DNA of 64,000 nt. Source: Dietzia psychralcaliphila (GTDB lineage Bacteria > Actinomycetota > Actinomycetes > Mycobacteriales > Mycobacteriaceae). The translations under genes and the position numbers were made by a program. Below, one piece after another: positions 8,766 to 17,616 of this stretch; positions within the stretch are counted from its first letter, which is position 1, and each line of letters begins with the position of its first letter. A model generated the notes under the pieces. It had not been told where the DNA came from. It was given only the letters and a program-made list of their open reading frames with translations, and did not search any database. The stretch is taken from positions 2,294,001 to 2,358,000 of the forward strand of contig NZ_CP015453.1 of NCBI RefSeq assembly GCF_003096095.1. The letters run 5' to 3'.

Positions 8766-9191
8766 ATGCTCCGTCCCTTCTTCCTCACCCGTGTCTCGAT
8801 CGGGGTCGCCGCCTCCGCGGTGGAGCTCGCCGTGGAGCTCCCCGGCCGCGCGCTCCAGGCGGCTGTGACGCTGCCCGCCGTCCCCGTGAAGGTCGCCGGC
8901 AGCCTGGTGCAGTCGTACCTCCACGCCGGCCAGACCGTCGCCGGACTCGCGGTCAAGGGCGACCGGGTGATCGCGGCGGTGTTCCCCGCCCGGGAGGACA
9001 AGCCGGAATGGGCGACGTTCGACGAGGACCTGGACGCGGACAGTGCCGGAGCCGGAAACGGGGCCAGTGCCGGAGCCGGAGCCGGGGCCGGAGCCGGGGC
9101 CACGACCACGGTCGGCCCGGACGGGGACCACGGTCCCGGCGGCGACGAACCCGACGTACCTACCGGTCGCGTCACCCCGCGCAGAACGTGA
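8766..9191 (+). CDS. Lipid droplet-associated protein (MLDS-like)
   Basis: A 141-residue protein whose N-terminal pattern [20 protein letters not shown], amphipathic helices ([21 protein letters not shown]) and PEWATFDED motif match the actinobacterial lipid droplet-associated family that includes Rhodococcus MLDS. Such proteins coat triacylglycerol and wax-ester droplets. The C-terminal third is a low-complexity tail built from GGAGCC-type repeats ([17 protein letters not shown]) at about 9040-9105. GTGA at 9188-9191 makes the stop overlap the xseA start by 4 bp, so the genes are translationally coupled. The same order is seen in Rhodococcus and mycobacteria. Confidence 0.75.
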   Translation: MLRPFFLTRVSIGVAASAVELAVELPGRALQAAVTLPAVPVKVAGSLVQSYLHAGQTVAGLAVKGDRVIAAVFPAREDKPEWATFDEDLDADSAGAGNGASAGAGAGAGAGATTTVGPDGDHGPGGDEPDVPTGRVTPRRT

Positions 9192-10582
9192 CCACCGGCT
9201 CCGCGAGGACCCCCAGCAGCCCCGAACAGCCTTGGCCGGTCCGGGTGGTCTCGGACCAGATCGCCAACTGGATCCACCGGCTCGGCGCCGTCTGGGTCGA
9301 GGGTCAGATCACCCAGCTGAGCCTCCGCCCGGGCACGCGGACGGCGTTCCTGACGCTCCGCGACCCCTCGGTGGACAACTCGCTGAGCCTCACCTGCCCG
9401 CCCAGGCTCATCTCCGAGGCGCCGGTGCCGGTCACCGAGGGCAGCCGGGTCGTGGTCCGTGGAACCCCCCGGTTCTACACCGGTCGTGGCTCGTTCTCGC
9501 TCCAGGTCTCCGAGATCCGCCCGGTGGGCATCGGCGAACTCCTCGCCCGGATTGAGAGGCTCAAGCAGGCACTGGCCGCGGAAGGGTTGTTCGACCCGCG
9601 ACTCAAACGCCCGTTGCCGTTCCTCCCGACCTGCGTCGGGCTCGTCACCGGTCGTGCGAGTGCCGCCGAGCGCGACGTGGTCGAGGTGGCCCGGGGTCGG
9701 TGGCCCGACGTGCGGTTCGCCGTCCGCAACACCGCGGTCCAGGGCCCGACGGCCGTGCCGCAGATCCTCGAGGCGTTGGCGGAACTCGACGCCGACCCGG
9801 TCGTCGACGTGATCATCCTCGCCCGCGGCGGGGGTTCGGTCGAGGATCTGCTCCCGTTCTCCGACGAGGCGCTGGTGCGGGCGATCTCGCGGTGCCGGAC
9901 GCCCGTGGTCAGCGCGATCGGGCACGAGCCGGACTCCCCTCTCTCCGATCTGGTCGCAGACCTGCGCGCGGCCACCCCCACCGACGCCGCCAAGCGGGTG
10001 GTCCCGGACGTCGCCGAGGAGCGCCGCCGAATCGTCGAGGCCCGCTCCCGCACCGCCCGTGCCCTGCGGGGATGGGTGGAACGGGAACGCACTCAGCTCG
10101 CGGCGATCCGCTCCCGCCCCGTGATGGCGAACCCATACGGGATCGTCGACTCGCGGGCCGAGGTGGTGGCTGAGGCGCTCCGGGCGGCCCGCCGGGACAT
10201 CACCCGGATCATCCAGACCGAGTCCACGTCCCTGGTCCACCTCTCGGCGCGCCTTACCACGCTCGGTCCGGCGGCCACCCTGGCACGCGGTTATGCGGTG
10301 GTCCAGTCCGTCGCCGGGGCCAATGACGGGCGGGTGGTCTCCTCCATCGCCCACGCCCCTCCCGGTTCGCAACTGCGTATCCGGGTATCGGACGGGGCCC
10401 TGTCCGCCGCCGTTCTCGGCTCCACCCCCGCCGCGGGACGGACGGCCGCCACCAGCCCCGTGCCCTCCGGCCCCACCGCACCCGACGCTGACCTGCCCAC
10501 CACACCCGAGCTCACTACTACAGAGCCCACCACACCCGAGCCCCCCACCACCGAGCCCACCACCACCGAGGAGCAGTCCTGA
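9188..10582 (+). CDS. xseA: Exodeoxyribonuclease VII large subunit
   Basis: A 464-residue exonuclease VII large subunit, the catalytic part of the nuclease that degrades single-stranded DNA in both directions. The N-terminal OB-fold (residues about 20-115) contains [20 protein letters not shown] and [12 protein letters not shown]. The catalytic region has [33 protein letters not shown] and [21 protein letters not shown] long helical region follows, then [10 protein letters not shown]. The last roughly 60 residues are a Thr/Pro/Glu-rich repeat tail not needed for the fold. The GTG start at 9188 overlaps the preceding stop; the stop overlaps xseB by 1 bp. Confidence 0.95.
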   Translation: MTTGSARTPSSPEQPWPVRVVSDQIANWIHRLGAVWVEGQITQLSLRPGTRTAFLTLRDPSVDNSLSLTCPPRLISEAPVPVTEGSRVVVRGTPRFYTGRGSFSLQVSEIRPVGIGELLARIERLKQALAAEGLFDPRLKRPLPFLPTCVGLVTGRASAAERDVVEVARGRWPDVRFAVRNTAVQGPTAVPQILEALAELDADPVVDVIILARGGGSVEDLLPFSDEALVRAISRCRTPVVSAIGHEPDSPLSDLVADLRAATPTDAAKRVVPDVAEERRRIVEARSRTARALRGWVERERTQLAAIRSRPVMANPYGIVDSRAEVVAEALRAARRDITRIIQTESTSLVHLSARLTTLGPAATLARGYAVVQSVAGANDGRVVSSIAHAPPGSQLRIRVSDGALSAAVLGSTPAAGRTAATSPVPSGPTAPDADLPTTPELTTTEPTTPEPPTTEPTTTEEQS

Positions 10583-10809
10583 TGTCCGACGAGCCGACCC
10601 CCGTCTCCGAGCTCGGCTACGAGCAGGCCCGCGACGAGCTGATCGAGGTGGTCCGCATCCTCGAGGCCGGCGGCCAGGACCTGGACGCGTCCCTCGCGCT
10701 CTGGGAGCGTGGCGAGGAGCTCGCCGCGCGGTGCACCGAGCACCTGGACGGTGCACGCGACCGGATCGACGCGGTGTTGGGCGACGACGACGCAGGCAGC
10801 CGCAGCTAG
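10582..10809 (+). CDS. xseB: Exodeoxyribonuclease VII small subunit
   Basis: A 75-residue all-helical protein with the XseB pattern [45 protein letters not shown]. Several copies bind the long helices of XseA. The ATG overlaps the xseA stop in TGATG at 10580-10584, the usual coupling for this pair. It converges on the DUF4245 gene with a 34-bp gap. Confidence 0.95.
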   Translation: MSDEPTPVSELGYEQARDELIEVVRILEAGGQDLDASLALWERGEELAARCTEHLDGARDRIDAVLGDDDAGSRS

Positions 10810-10843
10810 TAGGCCGCCGCCCGGGTGACCCGAGCCCCCGCGG

Positions 10844-11407
10844 CTACCGCTGACTCGGGAGCGGTTCGGCGTCCTGGACGGCCGCGGCCAGCGCCTCGAA
10901 GTCAGAGGAGGTCGCCGACCCGGTCACGGCCACCCGGACGTCGTCCAGGTCCAGCACCCACACCGGGCGGACGTCGTCACCGGTGTACACGGTCCACTCC
11001 TGCCCGGTCACCGGCACGATCGTCCGGCTGGGTCGCGGACCGCCGTTGAGTGACCGGAAGGCCTCCTCGGGGGCGTCGGACTGGACCAGTTCGACGAAGC
11101 TGCGCTCCCCCGTCACCCAACCGACGTGGCTCGAGGTGGTGTCGGCGAAGCTCTCGACGCGACCGGAGTTGGAGGTCCACCCCTCCGGGACGTCCGGGGA
11201 ACGAACCGGGAAACCCAGGCTGCGCGCGTCCTGGCGCAGGGAGGCCTCGGCGTCGAACTCGGGGATCGCCCCCTGCTGCGGACCGGAAGGGCTGAAGGTG
11301 CACTGGCCGGCGACCCCGGCGAAGATCCCGACGATGGCCATGAGCACCACCACCGACCAGAACATGTCGCGGTTGCCCTGCAGGATTCTCGGTTTCGGCT
11401 CGGCCAC
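10844..11407 (-). CDS. DUF4245 membrane-anchored protein
   Basis: A protein of about 187 residues with a single N-terminal transmembrane helix after a basic segment (RDMFWSVVVLMAIVGIFAGVAG), then an extracytoplasmic domain ending in a segment with VWVLDLDDVRVAVTGSATSSDFEALA. This is the DUF4245 family restricted to Actinobacteria (counterpart of Rv1100). It always neighbours glpX in relatives but has no known function. GTG at 11405-11407 is chosen because homologues start just before the RILQGNRDM segment; ATG at 11437 is an alternative. Confidence 0.8.
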   Translation of the reverse strand: MAEPKPRILQGNRDMFWSVVVLMAIVGIFAGVAGQCTFSPSGPQQGAIPEFDAEASLRQDARSLGFPVRSPDVPEGWTSNSGRVESFADTTSSHVGWVTGERSFVELVQSDAPEEAFRSLNGGPRPSRTIVPVTGQEWTVYTGDDVRPVWVLDLDDVRVAVTGSATSSDFEALAAAVQDAEPLPSQR

Positions 11408-11554
11408 GGCTGCGAGTATCCCACCCACCCGGGGCATGTCGGGCGCCTGGCCCCCGGCGGGGGCCGCGAAGTGCAACAATGAGCGCCGACACCCCATCGT
11501 GACGCGAGTGGCCACGTCTACCCGCGCCCAGCTATCCGAGGAGCCCGACGCCAC

Positions 11555-12565
11555 ATGTCAGACGCCCTACGCCCCGACCGTAACCTCGCCATGGAGCTCG
11601 TCCGAGTAACCGAGGCCGCCGCGCTCGCGGCCGGCCGCTGGGTGGGCCGTGGCGACAAGCTCGGGGGCGACGGCGCGGCCGTGGACGCCATGCGTGAGCT
11701 CATCGGCACCGTCGACATGGACGGCGTCGTGGTGATCGGTGAGGGCGAGAAGGACGAGGCGCCGATGCTGTTCAACGGCGAGAAGGTCGGCACCGGGCAC
11801 GGCCCGGCGGTTGACGTGGCCGTGGATCCGATCGACGGGACCCGCCTCATGGCCGAGGGACGGCCCAACTCCATCGCCGTCATCGCGGTCGCGGAGCGGG
11901 GCTCGATGTTCGACCCCTCGGCGGTCTTCTACATGCGCAAGATCGCCGTGGGACCGGACGCGGTCGGTCACATCGACCTGTCCAAGTCCACGGAATGGAA
12001 CATCCTGTCCGTGGCCAAGGCGAAGAACATCGACGTCGGGGACATGACCGTGTGCGTCCTCGACCGGCCCCGGCACGCCGAGCTCATCGCGGAGATCCGC
12101 GCGGCGGGCGCCAAGGTCCGGTTGATCATGGACGGGGACGTCGCAGGCGGCGTGGCCGCGGCCTCCGATGACAGCTCGGTGGACATGCTCATGGGGATCG
12201 GTGGCACCCCCGAGGGGATCATCACCGCCTGCGCCATGAAGTGCATGGGAGGCGAGATCCAGGGTCAGCTCTGGCCCCAGGACGAGGCCGAGCACAAGAA
12301 GGCGGTCGAGGCCGGCCTGGATGTTGACGCGATTCTGGGCACGGACGACCTGGTCCGGGGGGACAACTGCTTCTTCGCCGCGACCGGTATCACCAACGGG
12401 GACATGGTCCGTGGCGTGAGCTACCGCGCGAACGGAGCCGTCACCAGGTCCCTGGTCATGCGCTCGAAGTCCGGCACCGTCCGGCACGTCGAGGCCCGCC
12501 ACCGCATGGAGAAGCTCCGCGAGTTCTCGGCGGTCGACTACGGCCAGGGTGCCCAGAACCAGTAA
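11555..12565 (+). CDS. glpX: Class II fructose-1,6-bisphosphatase
   Basis: A 336-residue GlpX-type phosphatase of gluconeogenesis that dephosphorylates fructose 1,6-bisphosphate. Metal and substrate motifs are clear: [23 protein letters not shown], and [13 protein letters not shown] with [12 protein letters not shown] after it. In mycobacteria this enzyme is the main FBPase and essential for growth on lipids, which suits an organism with the large acyl-CoA gene set found further along. GAGGAG about 12 bases before the ATG is a plausible ribosome site. fumC follows in the same direction after 75 bp. Confidence 0.96.
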   Translation: MSDALRPDRNLAMELVRVTEAAALAAGRWVGRGDKLGGDGAAVDAMRELIGTVDMDGVVVIGEGEKDEAPMLFNGEKVGTGHGPAVDVAVDPIDGTRLMAEGRPNSIAVIAVAERGSMFDPSAVFYMRKIAVGPDAVGHIDLSKSTEWNILSVAKAKNIDVGDMTVCVLDRPRHAELIAEIRAAGAKVRLIMDGDVAGGVAAASDDSSVDMLMGIGGTPEGIITACAMKCMGGEIQGQLWPQDEAEHKKAVEAGLDVDAILGTDDLVRGDNCFFAATGITNGDMVRGVSYRANGAVTRSLVMRSKSGTVRHVEARHRMEKLREFSAVDYGQGAQNQ

Positions 12566-12640
12566 TCCCGATCGACAACGAGGTCGGGCCCGCTGCGCTG
12601 GTCGCCAGCACGGGGCGGCGGGCCCGCCTACTCTGGCCGT

Positions 12641-14044
12641 ATGGCCGACCAGACTGAATTCCGTATCGAGCACGACACCATGGGTGAGGTCCGGGTCCCC
12701 GTCGACGCGCTCTGGCGCGCTCAGACGCAGCGGGCCGTGGAGAACTTCCCGGTCTCGGGGAGCGGCCTCGAGCGCGCACAGATCCGCGCGCTCGGCCTCC
12801 TCAAGTCCGCCTGTGCGACCGTCAACGGTCGCCTCGGCCTGCTGGACGGGGCCAAGGTCGACGCCATCGTCGCCGCAGCCGGTCGCATCGCCGAGGGCGA
12901 GGTGGACGAGCACTTTCCCGTCGACGTCTTCCAGACCGGATCCGGTACCAGCTCCAACATGAACGCCAACGAGGTCATCGCCTCGCTCTGCGCGGCCGAG
13001 GGCGTCACCGTCCATCCGAACGACGACGTCAACATGTCGCAGTCCTCCAACGACACCTTCCCCACCGCCACACACGTCGCCGCGACGGAGATGGCGCTGA
13101 CCGAGCTCGTTCCCGCGCTGGGAGTGTTGGCCGAGTCGTTCGAGAGGAAGGCCACCGAGTGGCGGGACGTGGTCAAGTCCGGTCGTACCCACCTCATGGA
13201 CGCGGTCCCCGTGACACTGGGCCAGGAGTTCGGCGGGTACGCGCGCCAGATCCGGGCCGGGGCAGAGCGCGTGTGCGCCACCCTGCCCCGGGTGGGCGAG
13301 CTCCCGATCGGAGGCACGGCGGCGGGCACCGGCCTCAACGCGCCGGACGGTTTCGGCACCGCCGTGGTCGAGGAGCTCCGGTCCCTCACCGGGCTCGAGG
13401 AGTTGCGTCTGGCCGAGGACCCGTTCGAGGCGCAGTCCGCCCGTGACGGTCTCGTGGAACTCTCCGGGGCGCTGCGCACGATCGCCGTCTCACTCACGAA
13501 GATCGCCAACGACGTCCGCTGGATGGGTTCCGGTCCGATGACCGGGTTGTCCGAGATCCACCTTCCGGATCTGCAGCCCGGGTCGTCGATCATGCCCGGC
13601 AAGGTCAACCCCGTGCTCTGCGAGACCATCTCCCAGGTGGCCGCCCAGGTCGTGGGTAACGACGCCGCCGTCGCCTGGGCCGGCGCGACCGGGGCCTTCG
13701 AGCTCAACACCGCTATCCCGGTGATGGCCCGCAACGTCCTCGAGTCCGCTCGAATCCTCACCACCTCGTCCACCCTCTTCGCCGAGCGCTGCATCGACGG
13801 GATCGAGCCCGACGTCGACCGGATGCGCCGCTACGCCGAGTCCTCGCCGTCGATCGTCACACCGCTCAACTCGGCGATCGGCTACGAGGAGGCCGCCCGG
13901 GTGGCCAAGCACGCCCTGGCGGAGGGGATGACGATCCGTGAGGCCGTGATCGCCCTGGGCTTCGTCCCCGACCCGCTGAGCGAGGACGAGCTGGACCGCC
14001 GCCTCGACGTGCTCGGGATGACGGGGCTCGACCGCACGCGCTGA
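12641..14044 (+). CDS. fumC: Class II fumarate hydratase
   Basis: A 467-residue class II fumarase of the TCA cycle, interconverting fumarate and malate without an iron-sulfur cluster. The N-terminal [21 protein letters not shown] block, [14 protein letters not shown], and the superfamily signature [12 protein letters not shown] with its catalytic-loop serine are present. Length matches FumC. The order glpX-fum is the same as in mycobacteria. A weak hairpin (CGGGCCCGC at 12585 with GCGGGCCCG at 12618) lies in the glpX-fumC gap, so partial read-through is possible. Confidence 0.96.
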   Translation: MADQTEFRIEHDTMGEVRVPVDALWRAQTQRAVENFPVSGSGLERAQIRALGLLKSACATVNGRLGLLDGAKVDAIVAAAGRIAEGEVDEHFPVDVFQTGSGTSSNMNANEVIASLCAAEGVTVHPNDDVNMSQSSNDTFPTATHVAATEMALTELVPALGVLAESFERKATEWRDVVKSGRTHLMDAVPVTLGQEFGGYARQIRAGAERVCATLPRVGELPIGGTAAGTGLNAPDGFGTAVVEELRSLTGLEELRLAEDPFEAQSARDGLVELSGALRTIAVSLTKIANDVRWMGSGPMTGLSEIHLPDLQPGSSIMPGKVNPVLCETISQVAAQVVGNDAAVAWAGATGAFELNTAIPVMARNVLESARILTTSSTLFAERCIDGIEPDVDRMRRYAESSPSIVTPLNSAIGYEEAARVAKHALAEGMTIREAVIALGFVPDPLSEDELDRRLDVLGMTGLDRTR

Positions 14045-14053
14045 CGCCGGGGG

Positions 14054-14095
14054 CTGGCGTGGGGGTTCTGGCGTGGGGGTCCGGCGTCGGGGGTC
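14054..14095. repeat. Three tandem 14-bp units after fumC
   Basis: Consecutive near-identical units based on CTGGCGTGGGGGTT occupy 14054-14067, 14068-14081 and, more degenerate, 14082-14095, directly after the fumC stop. They are G-rich on this strand. No coding role is visible. Confidence 0.7.
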
Positions 14096-14143
14096 TGCCA
14101 CACAGCGCGGACACACACCGACCGGACGCGACCACAGGCGCCA

Positions 14144-14182
14144 GGCTGCGCTGCGTGTCTGGTCCGGACACGCAGCGCAGCC
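14144..14182. terminator. Strong bidirectional hairpin between fumC and phoH
   Basis: A perfect 16-bp inverted repeat (14144-14159 with 14167-14182; arms begin GGCTGCGCTGCG) with a 7-base loop TGGTCCG. It lies between convergent fumC and phoH stops and is the strongest perfect hairpin I noticed in the window. There is no T-tract. Confidence 0.75.
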
Positions 14183-14238
14183 TCTGCTCGCCCGCGCATT
14201 CGGCCAGCGCGAGCGGCGGTGGCGCCCTCACACGGCGG

Positions 14239-15594
14239 TCACGCCGCGTGGATCCGGCGCAGCGCACCCGGCTCGCCGCCGGGGTGGAACTCCTCCAGCA
14301 TGGTGGTGACGAGCTCGGCGATGGCCGAGCGCTCCGAGCGGTTGAGGGTGACGTGCGCGAACAGCGGATGCCCCTTGAGCTTCTCCACCACCGCCTGGAT
14401 CCCGTCGTGGCGACCGACCCGCAGGTTGTCCCGCTGGGCCACATCGTGGGTGAGCACGACCCGCGAGCCCGTTCCCAGCCTGGAGAGCACCGTGAGCAGG
14501 ACATTGCGCTCGAGGGACTGCGCCTCGTCGACGATCACGAAGGAGTCGTGCAGGCTCCGGCCACGGATGTGGGTGAGCGGCAGCACCTCCAGGATGTCCC
14601 GGTCCATGACCTCGTCGATCACGTTCTCGCTGACCAGACCCTCGAGGGTGTCAAATACGGCCTGTGACCACGGGGACATCTTCTCGGCCTCGCCACCCGG
14701 CAGGTATCCGAGCTCCTGGCCGCCGACGGCGTAGAGGGGGCGGAACACCACGATCTTGCGGTGGCGGCGACGTTCGAGGACCGACTCGAGTCCGGCGCAC
14801 AGGGCGAGCGCGGACTTGCCGGTGCCGGCCCGCCCGCCGAGGGAGACGATCCCGATCGACTCGTCGAGCAGGCAGTCGATCGCGATGCGCTGCTCCGCGG
14901 ACCGGCCGCGCAGGCCGAACACCTCGACATCGCCACGGACCAGCTTGAGGCCGCCGCCGTCGGTGACGCGGGCCAGCGCCGACGACGACTCGGTCTGGAC
15001 CCGGATCCCGCAGTGCACCGGTGTCTCCCCGTCCAGGCCGGCGGCCCGGGCCGCGAGCGGAGAGGCCCCGCCGTCGGAGAACAGGGTGTCCACGAGGTCC
15101 TGGGTGGCGGGCAGGTTGGAGACCCCGCTGTAGCCGGTCAGCACCACGTCCTGGGCGTGGTACTCGTCGGCGGGCAGGCCCACCGAGCCGGCCTTGACCC
15201 GCAGGGGCACGTCCTTGGACACCAGGACGGTGTCGAGGCCTTCCGCGCGGAGGTTGAGCGCGCACGCGAGAATCCGGGCGTCCTCCCCGGTGTTCCGGAA
15301 ACCGGAGGGCAGTATCGCCTGGTCGGTGTGGTTGAGCTCCACCCTCAGGGTGCCGCCCTGGTCGGTGATGGGCAGATCGCCGTCGAGCCGTCCGTGGCGC
15401 AGTCGCAGGTCCTCGAGGAGTCGGAGTGCCTCCCGGGCGAAGTATCCGAGCTCGGGGTGGTGACGCTTGCCCTCCAACTCCCCGATCACCGCGATGGGCA
15501 GCACCACGCGGTGCTCGGCGAAGCGGGTCACGGCCCACGGATCAGAGAGCAGAACCGAGGTGTCGAGGACGTAGGTACGTACGGTGTCGGTCAC
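14239..15594 (-). CDS. PhoH-like protein with PIN domain (PhoH2 type)
   Basis: A 451-residue fusion of an N-terminal PIN ribonuclease domain and a C-terminal PhoH P-loop ATPase. The PIN part starts with [15 protein letters not shown] and keeps acidic residues in [12 protein letters not shown] and [12 protein letters not shown]. The ATPase part has Walker [13 protein letters not shown] and Walker [14 protein letters not shown]. In mycobacteria PhoH2 proteins are RNA helicase-ribonucleases related to the VapBC toxin family. No antitoxin gene is visible beside it. It is convergent with fumC and has an upstream gap of 246 bp with a possible minus-strand -10 element. Confidence 0.93.
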   Translation of the reverse strand: MTDTVRTYVLDTSVLLSDPWAVTRFAEHRVVLPIAVIGELEGKRHHPELGYFAREALRLLEDLRLRHGRLDGDLPITDQGGTLRVELNHTDQAILPSGFRNTGEDARILACALNLRAEGLDTVLVSKDVPLRVKAGSVGLPADEYHAQDVVLTGYSGVSNLPATQDLVDTLFSDGGASPLAARAAGLDGETPVHCGIRVQTESSSALARVTDGGGLKLVRGDVEVFGLRGRSAEQRIAIDCLLDESIGIVSLGGRAGTGKSALALCAGLESVLERRRHRKIVVFRPLYAVGGQELGYLPGGEAEKMSPWSQAVFDTLEGLVSENVIDEVMDRDILEVLPLTHIRGRSLHDSFVIVDEAQSLERNVLLTVLSRLGTGSRVVLTHDVAQRDNLRVGRHDGIQAVVEKLKGHPLFAHVTLNRSERSAIAELVTTMLEEFHPGGEPGALRRIHAA

Positions 15595-15667
15595 GGCGGA
15601 CTCCTGGCCCGCGGCACCGCGGGCGAGCTGGGGGTGGACCGGTCGGCTCAGGTCACCTGGTGGTGAC

Positions 15668-15686
15668 GGGGCCGGGTGCCGGCCCC
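15668..15686 (-). terminator. Possible terminator after the thiolase operon
   Basis: GGGGCCGG-GTG-CCGGCCCC is an 8-bp perfect hairpin with a 3-base loop, 155 bp after the thiolase stop and 74 bp before phoH on the same strand. No T-tract follows, so it could also act as a leader structure of phoH. Confidence 0.45.
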
Positions 15687-15783
15687 CTCCCGATCGAGTG
15701 GATCGATCATCGGCTGGGACCTCCCGACGGTCGGCTTCCCCACCGACCGTTGCGACCTACGCTACGCCGGAATCACAAGAGTG

Positions 15784-15795
15784 TGAGTTAACTCA
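15784..15795. promoter_or_regulatory. 12-bp perfect palindrome between phoH and thiolase genes
   Basis: TGAGTTAACTCA is a perfect palindrome in an otherwise GC-rich region, upstream of phoH and downstream of the thiolase stop. It has the look of a transcription-factor site. The cognate protein is unknown; the nearby GntR regulator is one candidate. Confidence 0.4.
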
Positions 15796-15840
15796 TCGTG
15801 AATTCGTGAGGCTCCTCCGGCGGCCGGGACGGCGACTACG

Positions 15841-17103
15841 TCACGACACCCTCTCGAAGGCTGCGGCCAGGCCCTGCCCCCCGCCGAGGCACATCGTCTC
15901 CAGCGCGAACCGGCCCTGTCTCCGGGCGAGCTCACGGCACACGGTGGTGAGGATACGTGTCCCCGTGGCGCCGACGGGGTGACCGAGAGAGATCCCGGAA
16001 CCGTGCACGTTGAGCCGCTCGCGGTCGGCGGTGGTGAAGCCGAACCCGGACTCCCACTCGCGCAGGCACGCCAGGACCTGGGCGGCGAAGGCCTCGTTGA
16101 GTTCGATCAGGTCGAAGTCCGCGAGGCGCAACCCGAGTGTGTCCAGCAGTTCGGCGGTGGCGGAGACGGGTCCGATCCCCATCCGGGCCGGATGCACCCC
16201 GGTCACCGACCAGCCCAGCGGTCTCACGTACGCCCGCAGGCCGAGGGCCGCAGCGCGCCCGCGGGTGGTCACGACGCACACGGCGGCGCCGTCGTTCTCA
16301 CCGCTGGCGTTGCCGGCGGTCACGGTCGCGTCGGGGTCGACGCGGGAGCGCACGGGACGCAGCGCCGCCAGCGAGTCGGCGGTGACTCCTCGTCGCGGGT
16401 GCTCGTCGGTGTCGACGACGACGTCGTCCCCCCTGCGCTGAGGGACCCGCACCGGCACGATCTCCTCGTCGAACACTCCCCCGTCCTGCGCCGCGATCGC
16501 GCGCCGCTGGCTCTCGGCCGCCAGCTCGTCCTGCTCCCCGCGGGAGATCGAGTACTCGGCGCGGAGGTTCTCGGCGGTCTCGAGCATCCCGCCGGCCACC
16601 GGGTGGTCCCGACCGCCCGACGTCACCCGGCCTCGCGCAATCCGGTCGACGAACTCCACGCGGTCGCCGCGGACCCCACCACGCAGTCCCAGCGAGTAGA
16701 ACTCACTGTTCGACATCGATTCCGCTCCCCCGGCGATCACCACGTCGCTCACGCCCACGGCCACCTGCATGGCGGCGTTGAGCACGGCCTGCAGACCGGA
16801 TCCGCACCGACGGTCGATCTGGATCCCGGGGGTGCGGATGTCCAGCCCGGCGTCCAGGGCCGCGACGCGTCCGATCGCCGGGGCCTCACCGTTCGGGTAG
16901 CACTGCCCCAGGATCACGTCGTCGACGTCCGTGGCGGCCAGACCGGTCCGCTCGACCAGTCCGGCGATCGCGGCCGCGGCGAGATCGGCGGCCCCGAGTG
17001 GGGCGAGGGCGCCGTGGCGGCGCCCCACCGCGGTGCGCACGGGTTCGCAGACCACGATGTCGGCCAGGGCCTCCGCCATGCGGGGACCGGGTCCCCGGGT
17101 CAT
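15841..17103 (-). CDS. Thiolase (acetyl-CoA C-acyltransferase family)
   Basis: A 420-residue thiolase that would cleave a 3-ketoacyl-CoA or condense acyl-CoAs. The nucleophilic Cys lies in IDRRCGSGLQAV, the active-site His in NVHGSGISLGHPVGATGTR, and the second Cys in ETMCLGGGQGLA. The ATG at 17103 is preceded by GAGGAG at good spacing, which supports it over the internal ATG at 17079. It is the last gene of the minus-strand set acyl-CoA dehydrogenase - MaoC hydratase - thiolase, which supplies the oxidation, hydration and cleavage activities of a beta-oxidation round except the 3-hydroxyacyl dehydrogenase. Confidence 0.92.
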   Translation of the reverse strand: MTRGPGPRMAEALADIVVCEPVRTAVGRRHGALAPLGAADLAAAAIAGLVERTGLAATDVDDVILGQCYPNGEAPAIGRVAALDAGLDIRTPGIQIDRRCGSGLQAVLNAAMQVAVGVSDVVIAGGAESMSNSEFYSLGLRGGVRGDRVEFVDRIARGRVTSGGRDHPVAGGMLETAENLRAEYSISRGEQDELAAESQRRAIAAQDGGVFDEEIVPVRVPQRRGDDVVVDTDEHPRRGVTADSLAALRPVRSRVDPDATVTAGNASGENDGAAVCVVTTRGRAAALGLRAYVRPLGWSVTGVHPARMGIGPVSATAELLDTLGLRLADFDLIELNEAFAAQVLACLREWESGFGFTTADRERLNVHGSGISLGHPVGATGTRILTTVCRELARRQGRFALETMCLGGGQGLAAAFERVS

Positions 17104-17163
17104 GGCGTGGCTCCTCGGGGCACCTGACGCGCGGTGCGGGGTGTCCGGGGCCGCGTCATCGAC

Positions 17164-17616
17164 TCACTCCACCATCATCCGGACGGTCTCGGCGACGACC
17201 GCCGGACGATCCCCGCCCTCGACCTCGACGGTCACCAGACTGTTGAGCTGGACACCCGAGGACTTGCGCTGGAGCGAGGTGAGTTGGATCCCCGCCCGGA
17301 TGCGCGACCCCACCGGCACCGGCGCCGGGAACCGCACCTTGTCGAGGCCGTAGTTGATCATCATCCGGAAGCCCCGGATCTCCATGACCTCCGCTCCCAG
17401 CACCGGGAGCAGGGAGAGGGTGAGGTACCCGTGGGCGATGGTGACCCCGTACGGCCCCTCCGCCGCGCGGACCGGGTCGACGTGGATCCACTGGTGGTCC
17501 CCGGTCGCCTCGGCGAACGCGTCGATCCGCTCCTGGGTGATCTCCATCCAGTCGCTGTAGCCCACGTGCCGGCCGATCTCCGCCTCGAGCTGGTCGAGCC
17601 CCTCGAACACCTTCAT
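17164..17616 (-). CDS. MaoC-family (R)-specific enoyl-CoA hydratase
   Basis: A 150-residue single hotdog-fold protein of the MaoC/NodN type. The hydratase-2 motif is visible as TGDHQWIHVDPVRAAEGPYG with IAHGYLTLSLLP after it, containing the catalytic Asp and His. It is close in length to mycobacterial Rv0130-like hydratases that act on enoyl-CoAs. The start is supported by AGGAGG just upstream and by a 4-bp overlap (17613-17616) with the preceding acyl-CoA dehydrogenase, so it probably hydrates that enzyme's product. Confidence 0.9.
   Translation of the reverse strand: MKVFEGLDQLEAEIGRHVGYSDWMEITQERIDAFAEATGDHQWIHVDPVRAAEGPYGVTIAHGYLTLSLLPVLGAEVMEIRGFRMMINYGLDKVRFPAPVPVGSRIRAGIQLTSLQRKSSGVQLNSLVTVEVEGGDRPAVVAETVRMMVE

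Noticed and set aside
12585-12626. Terminator between glpX and fumC
   Set aside because: The 9-bp arms are separated by 24 bases, there is no T-tract, and the genes are co-oriented. It is too weak to list as a feature.
14239-15594. PIN-PhoH gene as half of a toxin-antitoxin module
   Set aside because: No small partner gene is found upstream within the 246-bp gap, so only the PhoH2-type call is made.
16000-17127. Long plus-strand frames over the thiolase gene
   Set aside because: Composition is that of antisense shadows (His/Gly/Val-rich), while the minus strand encodes a thiolase with all active-site residues.
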